A stretch of DNA of 64,000 nt, from the NCBI GenBank assembly GCA_015478945.1, contig JABUQX010028316.1, positions 1-64,000 on the forward strand, in the 5' to 3' direction. A program made the position numbers and the translations under genes. This document shows, one piece after another, positions 57,464-64,000 of this stretch (its first letter is position 1; every line of letters starts with the position of its first letter). Source of the DNA: Trachelipus rathkii. Lineage: Eukaryota > Arthropoda > Malacostraca > Isopoda > Trachelipodidae. Below the pieces are notes generated by a model, which saw nothing but the letters and a program-made list of their open reading frames with translations, ran no database searches and was not told the origin of the DNA.

Positions 57464-57695
57464 TATATAAAGCCAATTCGAGCTCTTCCATAATAACTGC
57501 TTTGCTATCAGACTCCGTCCTCTTTGTTAGAATCCCGAGTCTGCAACGATAGACCGTCCACCTGATTCATTTATTATGCAGCTTAAAGTAGAAATCAACC
57601 TTCTGACGGACTCTACTCTTGAAGCAGAGTCCACTTTCTCCACCTTAGGATCCGTTCTAGCCAACATGATCACCGTAAAATTAGGAATTTGCTAA
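57464..57695 (+). CDS. TATA box and 39-codon ORF
   Basis: TATATAAAGCC at 57464 is a strong TATA box, with 'gctttgctatcagactcc' about 40 bp downstream as a possible start region. The first ATG (57576) opens 39 codons, 'MQLKVEINLLTDSTLEAEST' to '...NMITVKLGIC', and a TAA at 57693-57695. It could be a short real peptide, the R/U5 and leader of an unseen LTR element, or chance. No relatives are known to me. Confidence 0.3.
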
Positions 57696-57699
57696 GAAT

Positions 57700-60150
57700 T
57701 TTTTATTGCTAGCAAATCGGAACCGTCAACCTTTCACTTCGCTGTGTTTCATTAGTATAGGAAAAGCTTTTTTGTGTTTATCTGGCCCCTTGACAATATT
57801 AGTTTCCCCTGTGAATAGGTGACACCACTTCCTTCTCCCATTTAAAGGTGTTTAGATAAAGGCCATTGTTATTCGTACTTAGAATAAAATTTTGACGAAT
57901 ATACTAAGTTGATTTAAGATTAGCCTCTAAAGTTTTGTTTGGTTTGTTAAAAGCAAACAAAGCTTTTCGTGGGTCCTCAACGTTTTAGATCAATTTAGTC
58001 AATCATTCATTGTATAGTCTTCTTCGAGAGTTTTTTTTTTGGCTTCTGGGACCCTACGATTATTATTAGTTTGCTTTTATTGTAAATTCTTTAATATTCG
58101 CGGCCTCCTCGTAAAAAAAACTTCATTTTTTGAACTCATTCATTCGTTTTTTTTATGTCCAGTAATAAAATTAGGTATCAATGTAATAGACCTTCAACGA
58201 GATTTTGACTATCTTTCATTCCCTCTTTTTTTCGGGGAAAACTAAAATATGAATAGTTACACACACATTTGTTCCAACGCCATTTACATGATTCATTTTG
58301 TTTATTTTTTTAAACCTAATTCAAATTAAAATCTTTACACACATAAAAAAGGAAAAAAAATTAACTTGCAATTTTTTTTTTATATCGCTATGTCTATATC
58401 ATTATTCCAGTTACAATCGATAAATCGTAAAAATATGTCGTTGCCTACTGAAACAGAATCTTGCAGTTCAGATTCTCCTGTCGTTGGCTTTTAAGCAAAA
58501 ATTGTGATAATCTCGTAAATACTTCCGTTGTAAGTTTTTGAACCAATCTTTCAAAATATTGTGTTGATGTTGTCATAATTATAAAATAAGATTAATTAAA
58601 GTTTTGTGGTTGTTTTAATATCAAATTTGTCATTATTGCGTAAAAGTTTTAAATAATTCACTACCACCAACTATTAGCCTATTTCAAAATCAACATTGGT
58701 AAAATCTCTAAGTCCACTTAAGTCTACAATTACCAAAATTTTCTTTATTTACTTAATATTTTCAACAAAAAACAAACTATTATAACTGAAAATCCCTAAA
58801 ACAAAACAACCCTTATGCTGTAATATCAATATGTTTTTTTGGTTTCACTGTCTTACTGTCACCCCACTCTAATGTAACCAAGCCTTTACATTTAATCTAT
58901 GCTAAACCACGTGACCTAGTCTATGGACTATTCAACTTAAATGTATTACAAAAATACTAAGTTTTAACTCAATTTTTCCTTACAGTAGCCTATTTTTTAA
59001 TGGTTTATTAGCAAATTAAAATATACTATAATCAGTAAATATATTACTAATCTATTACAAATTCTTAATTATATACTAGGTATATAACATACACCTAGTT
59101 CCAATTGACTAACAAGTTAAGCCAAATGTTTCACAATAGGCCTTAGTATTTAATATATATCTTTTTATATATAGTCCTTACGAGCAATTCCTTTCATCCT
59201 AGGACAATTAATTTAACAAAATTAATTAAATTATCATTCTCAGAGTATAATATAATATTTAAGATTTCGATAGTGTTTTTCAAAGTCTTAATATTTTTAT
59301 ATTTTGCTTAAAGTTTTAAGCTTCATTTATCTTTTTTTCAGCTCCGGCAAACAATTGCAATCAGCAGATATTGGTCAACTTATGGCTATCCCACTTAAAA
59401 GGGGACACTATTCTCAACAATAAGAAATTTATTTAATTTATTTAGGCAGTTGTTTATTTCCTTCTACTTATCGTTTAAATAAATTTATACGACACATTTT
59501 AAATAATCGTATTAATCGGGTTTTATTCCAATATTAACTCACCAAAAAGTATTTATAAATGCACATGCACTAATAAAAATATTACTCACTTATTTTATTA
59601 TTAATACTATATTATTTTATTGTTTCAATAACTATTTTTTTTATATGTATAAACTTATCAAGGCTTTTCTATAGGAAGATCACGTTATTCAAAGGGTCTT
59701 GAGGAACTAACAAGAATATATATATATTATGTACATATAAAATACTACTAGGAATGATACGTTTATGTTTTGGTTGGTTTATACATATTCCTAATGTTTT
59801 TATTCAAAATTCTTCTTAAAAATAACATTGCAATTATAACTAAAGTTACTTTTCTTATACTTTTTCGGGGTATCCTATATCACAACCTATTATTCAATCA
59901 TTTCTTTTATTTTCTGGATTATTTCTCTAATTTCAGAGGATCTTATTTTTCAAAATGCGGGGTGAAGCATAACTGAAGTGATTATTTAACTTAGAAATGG
60001 AGACGTACATCCTTTTCCTTTTTCATCCACTTTTCCCTTCTTTTCCACCTCTATTTTTTGTTTATATATTAAGAGCAAAGAAATGTTTACTTTATTTCGC
60101 GTAATCGGAAACGCTTTTACTTTTCAATGCTAAATACACACACTCAAACT
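57700..60150. other. No genes seen
   Basis: AT-rich sequence with short pyrimidine tracts. No frame with recognisable residues and no clear repeat. Confidence 0.45.
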
Positions 60151-60155
60151 CACAC

Positions 60156-60474
60156 AACGCACATATATATATATATATATAACCCAATATAACTATCACA
60201 CTTTAACTACACACATCAACGGCAATTTATCTATACCAGCATTACACATACTCATCAACATCCACAAGGTCGCAGTATAACACACACACACACTAACATT
60301 TACACACGACACATTATTATTATATTTATAAATATTATAATATATATATATATATTATTATATATATATATATTATAATTTATATATTATATAATTATAT
60401 ATTATTATAATAATTATATATATAATATATTATATTAATATATTATTTATATATATATATATATAATATATTTC
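60156..60474. repeat. (TA)n and (CA)-rich low-complexity region
   Basis: TA array at 60156-60182, ACACAC-rich sequence to 60310, then irregular TATA/TTATA to 60474. Confidence 0.85.
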
Positions 60475-63235
60475 ACAGAATTAAATGTTTAAATGTAAAT
60501 AATTTAAGGTAATTGTAACATTGCCTACACCATTAAAATAATATGCATATAAAACTTGATATAATTAATTATATTAATAATAATAATTAATAACCGGCTT
60601 AATTGGAGATCGGCTTATACTTATTAATCTTTCTATGGGGAGGAGGCCCTATTATACCTTCATTCCACTACCTTTACAAACTGTCAAGAGAATAAGAAGA
60701 TCGACTTGTAATTAGTAGCTACCATTAAGACTTATACGGTAATATGACTCCATCACTTTGTCTTTGGATCTATTCATCTGTTCAGTTAATTCCGTACAAT
60801 CTCTATTGGGGCTTCTATACTATTAATGTACTATTTTCTTCCCATTAATAATTTTAATTTCCTTCTCATAGTTTCAGATGTAAACAAGCTAATAGTTATT
60901 AGGTCTGTGAAATACAAGAATTCTTATCTAATTACTTACTATAAACTTCATAACTAGATATTACTTATAAACTGATAATTAACCTCTAATTCAGGGCTCA
61001 TTTTACTATAGGCGGGTTAAACTGAATGGGTTTCTCTACTGTATGTTTGTATTTCACCATGCGCAACTTTCCCTGACGGTACATTCCATTTTTTTCCATC
61101 TCTTCCTGAACAATATCTATTCTCACTCGCCAAATATACTTCCTGACTCGGGGTTATGCGGGATACTCGGGTGTTTTATCGTTTTAATATAATGTTCATT
61201 GGGTGACTCTTCAAATTTGCGACGCTTTATTACAATATATATTAAACTAGATTTACTTAGAAATATTTTTGTCCCCGGTTGTCTATTATTTAACTACAGT
61301 TCATAACTTTAATTATTGCAACAATTTGTCTTCTTTTTACGCAACGTGTTCATACCTTGCTACTCTGTGTAGGTCTTTTGAAAAAATCATTTTATTTTTT
61401 AGGTATGATTTACAGCCTAATACCTTGTATACAACTTCCTCCTCCCGCATCTTCTTTTTCTATTTTTCCCTCTTAACATATTGTAAACCAGTTTTTTATT
61501 AGTATCACCCTTCCCACATAATTGCCCATAAACACAAAAATCAGATCATAAATATTAATAAGGAGGACTTAACAAAATTATTAATGGAGGTCTCAAAGGT
61601 ACAATCTATACGTCACCACACCATTTGTGATCCTATCTTTCAACCAAACACAATTATAAAATGGTGGAGATTGAGTCGGCTTTAACTTGCCCAAATATAA
61701 GAATACTGAAAATTTTGATTTATAGCGTCTTCTTTCTGTCAAAAGCTTTATCAAAAAATAAGTTAGATCTCGACCTGCTAATACAAGTTTATATTGATCT
61801 GTAAATGAAACTAATTCATTTTTTCAACTTTTTTTATTCTCTTTATAGCTTCTTTACTTGGTTTATTCTTGTTTTGAAACTTTTGAATGATTTGATTATC
61901 TTTACTATAATTACTCTTAACTGGGCACTTTACATTTGACACACTATGCCTGTTTTAGTTATAGGAAACTTTATGAATTTATCATTATATTTCAATTTTA
62001 TTAGTACCGTATGCTATCTAAGATTATTTTTTCATCTCAGTCTCAACACACGATGTTATTATATTTCTTCCATTGAGTTACAATTATGTAATGATCTGAT
62101 ACCTTATGTTTGATATTCTTCTCAGATTCTCTGTCCAACATATCAATCATTCCGCTTTAGAGTCCTTCATAGAGACACACATCTCCTCCATTCCTATTTA
62201 ACGTCGCATTAACTGAAGTTCTGTAGGAATTTCGCATTGTGGAGAAATTATAAGATCTCGTGAAATTTAATTGATATTTAAATTAAATTATTGTACAAAT
62301 CCGAGCGAGATTGCGAACAGGTTATCTAATAACACTTGATCTTATACCAGCGTACTCGGATAGATAGACAGTAAATTACGTAATTTACAGCATCAATACT
62401 ATCAAAGGACCACGCGACAATAAACCTCTTACATCCAAAAAATATTTTCTGAATTTTTATTAAAGGAGTCATGTAAGAATTAGAGGACTTACATTACATA
62501 TGCAAACTAGAGGAATTATATTGGTCCGTTTATATTATGCGTCACTTTCTAGAAAAGCTTATTGTAATGGTGAAGGTGACGGAATCTAGAGTACATAATA
62601 GTTATAAAATCTATCTCTATATTTACTTTCATTTTCTCGAGAACATAACATTTTATATTTATAAAATTCAATTTGGAAGCTAAGCCTGACACTAATTCTT
62701 GAAGCACATCTAACTATTTATTAACATCGTTATCCCATAATAGTTCTGGCATTTACCTGAGGTTTTACTTCTATTGCTTCATTTTTACATTCATAACTCT
62801 ATCTAACATCCACTTATAAATATAGACACCTCCATCAAGTATTCTAAGACTTTCATAAGCTCATTACTCATCAAGGTCTTCATATATATGTGCTCACCAA
62901 ACAACGTGATATGAAAACTAAAGTTGTTATATGAATATTATTAACTTGAATATTTTGAGTTATGGTTATTTAATAATAGAAATCAACTTCACAGGGTCAT
63001 TTACAATACGGTTGAAGTATTAGAATTAGAAGTTGAATGGAACAGCTGGAGCGTTGTAATTTTATTTTCAAGTGCATTACATAATTACATTATATATATA
63101 TATTATATTATAATTATATTTAAAACACTTTCACATTACTATTTGATAAAAATTTTATTATATTTAGAAATATATTATATCAAACACACGTAGGTAGATA
63201 AAAGTTAATTTCAATAGATGGGTTAGAAATCCTAA
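60475..63235. other. No genes seen
   Basis: AT-rich; a small TA array lies at 63090-63115. No coding evidence. Confidence 0.45.
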
Positions 63236-64000
63236 ATGCTGGGCCCCTACAAATTTGTAAAAGAACTTCCCCAAATGGCGTTGTTTGAGCCCTTGCTGTG
63301 GGCGGAGGGATATACTTTATTCACGTAAGGGCCACAAGCTTGGATGCAGTCTGGCTGCAACTTTCTATTAGATAAGGCGGAGAGTCTCTCTATCAGGCGG
63401 GAAGACTCAAGTACATCCACAGGTGCGGCCTCTTCCTAATGTCCAAAGGAACGGATTGAGACAGCATGTAAACGATCCAAGGGATTTTAGAAATAGGTGC
63501 TCGGAGGTGGGATTAAGGTTTCGGTTCTTTCAATTGTATGCCTCTCGAAACTTCAGGTCACCTCACGGAGCGACCTCAACATCCTGGCTTTTTCATTTGA
63601 AGAGACCAATATTAACGCATGTAAATTGAGGACTGTATTGCTGCGGTTTTGTTTTGAACTGAGTTCATTAATTCCTTCAGTTTTTACCTTATCTACTTTG
63701 TTTATTTATGGATCATTACGAAAATTTAAACACTTATTTACAGGGGGACGACGATTCTCTTTTCCACCTTAAGTCGTACTTTGGCTTAACTTTTTTGCCT
63801 TCGATTTCACACTTTTCCAGCCTAACAGGCCATTTTCGGAATGGCCTGCTTTGGATTCCACCCACGCGTTATGAATACTATTAAAATTATTCTAACTGAA
63901 ACAGGGGCTTTTATAATCAACGTCCTAGTCAGAAATTTTACATTTTTTAAGAGGGAGGGGAAGAGGAAACCAAGTTAGGGACTGAACTGGCTTAAAGCAA
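63236..64000. other. Less AT-rich block, unidentified
   Basis: G+C content rises from about 63236. Overlapping plus frames at 63423-63772 show no motif I recognise. A perfect 9 bp stem with a 5 nt loop (caggccatt-ttcgg-aatggcctg) lies at 63826-63848. The block may be the start of an element running past the window edge. Confidence 0.35.

Noticed and set aside
63826..63848. Perfect hairpin as a terminator
   Set aside because: Host is eukaryotic; one short hairpin with no transcript context cannot be assigned.

Overview
The window reads as repeat-dominated nuclear DNA of an arthropod, most likely a decapod crustacean. It is very AT-rich and holds more than twenty (TA)n arrays. It also has compound (CT)n(CA)n and trinucleotide microsatellites, Copia, Jockey-like, Penelope-like and hAT remnants, and tRNA-derived SINEs. 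A fossil bunyavirus-type nucleoprotein is present whose closest living relatives probably include shrimp viruses. The organism call is inference from element content; no single-copy marker gene was identified. Nearly every coding trace is broken by frameshifts and stops, so no intact cellular gene can be annotated with confidence.

Layout. 1-2.85 kb: diverged satellite-like repeats. 2.98-4.61 kb: a large foldback (inverted repeat), with a third partial arm at 6.04-6.23 kb. 6.5-11.7 kb: a decayed minus-strand Copia element inserted in a small cysteine-rich ORF; 233 bp of that ORF are duplicated on both sides. 12.7-13.0 kb: a promoter-like CRE and a candidate first exon. 13.86-14.19 kb: two hAT-type MITEs. 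14.6-15.96 kb: a Jockey-like relic (-). 16.5-17.3 kb: a hAT transposase relic (+). 17.56-23.86 kb: a second Copia family (-) with two copies of an LTR-plus-primer-site segment. 26.9-27.6 kb: weak candidate host exons (-). 28.3-30.0 kb: several unrelated minisatellites, one very GC-rich. 32.0-33.7 kb: a hAT/ZBED-like N-terminal fragment (-) and a fragment of an uncharacterised invertebrate repeat protein (+).

34.8-44.3 kb: a series of discrete blocks separated by (TA)n arrays. These include four foldback elements with GC-rich hearts (34.9, 41.7, 42.4 and 43.1 kb), a tRNA-derived SINE, a Penelope RT with an intact YVDD box (37.4-38.9 kb), and an unrecognised ORF (39.15-39.87 kb). 45.4-49.9 kb: two Penelope copies in inverted orientation, sharing terminal repeats that carry a hammerhead-like motif. 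50.2-51.6 kb: a dispersed-repeat copy and another repeat-type ORF. 51.9-52.9 kb: the N-terminal part of the same repeat protein seen at 32.6 kb, followed by four tandem ~130-140 bp units with splice-like edges. 53.0-53.7 kb: a tandem pair of tRNA-derived SINEs.

54.87-55.66 kb: the phenuivirus-like nucleoprotein fossil (-). The block beside it (55.8-57.3 kb) carries CCAAT, CRE and ISRE-like motifs and is a member of a dispersed repeat with relatives at 39.9-40.8 kb, beside the unknown ORF, and at 50.2-50.65 kb. 57.5-64.0 kb: mostly featureless AT-rich sequence with one TATA box and a 39-codon ORF.

The strongest points for follow-up are the foldback elements seated in TA microsatellites, the viral fossil and its shared promoter-like block, and the 233 bp duplication around Copia. 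Frameshifts are so frequent that part of them may be uncorrected long-read errors rather than decay.
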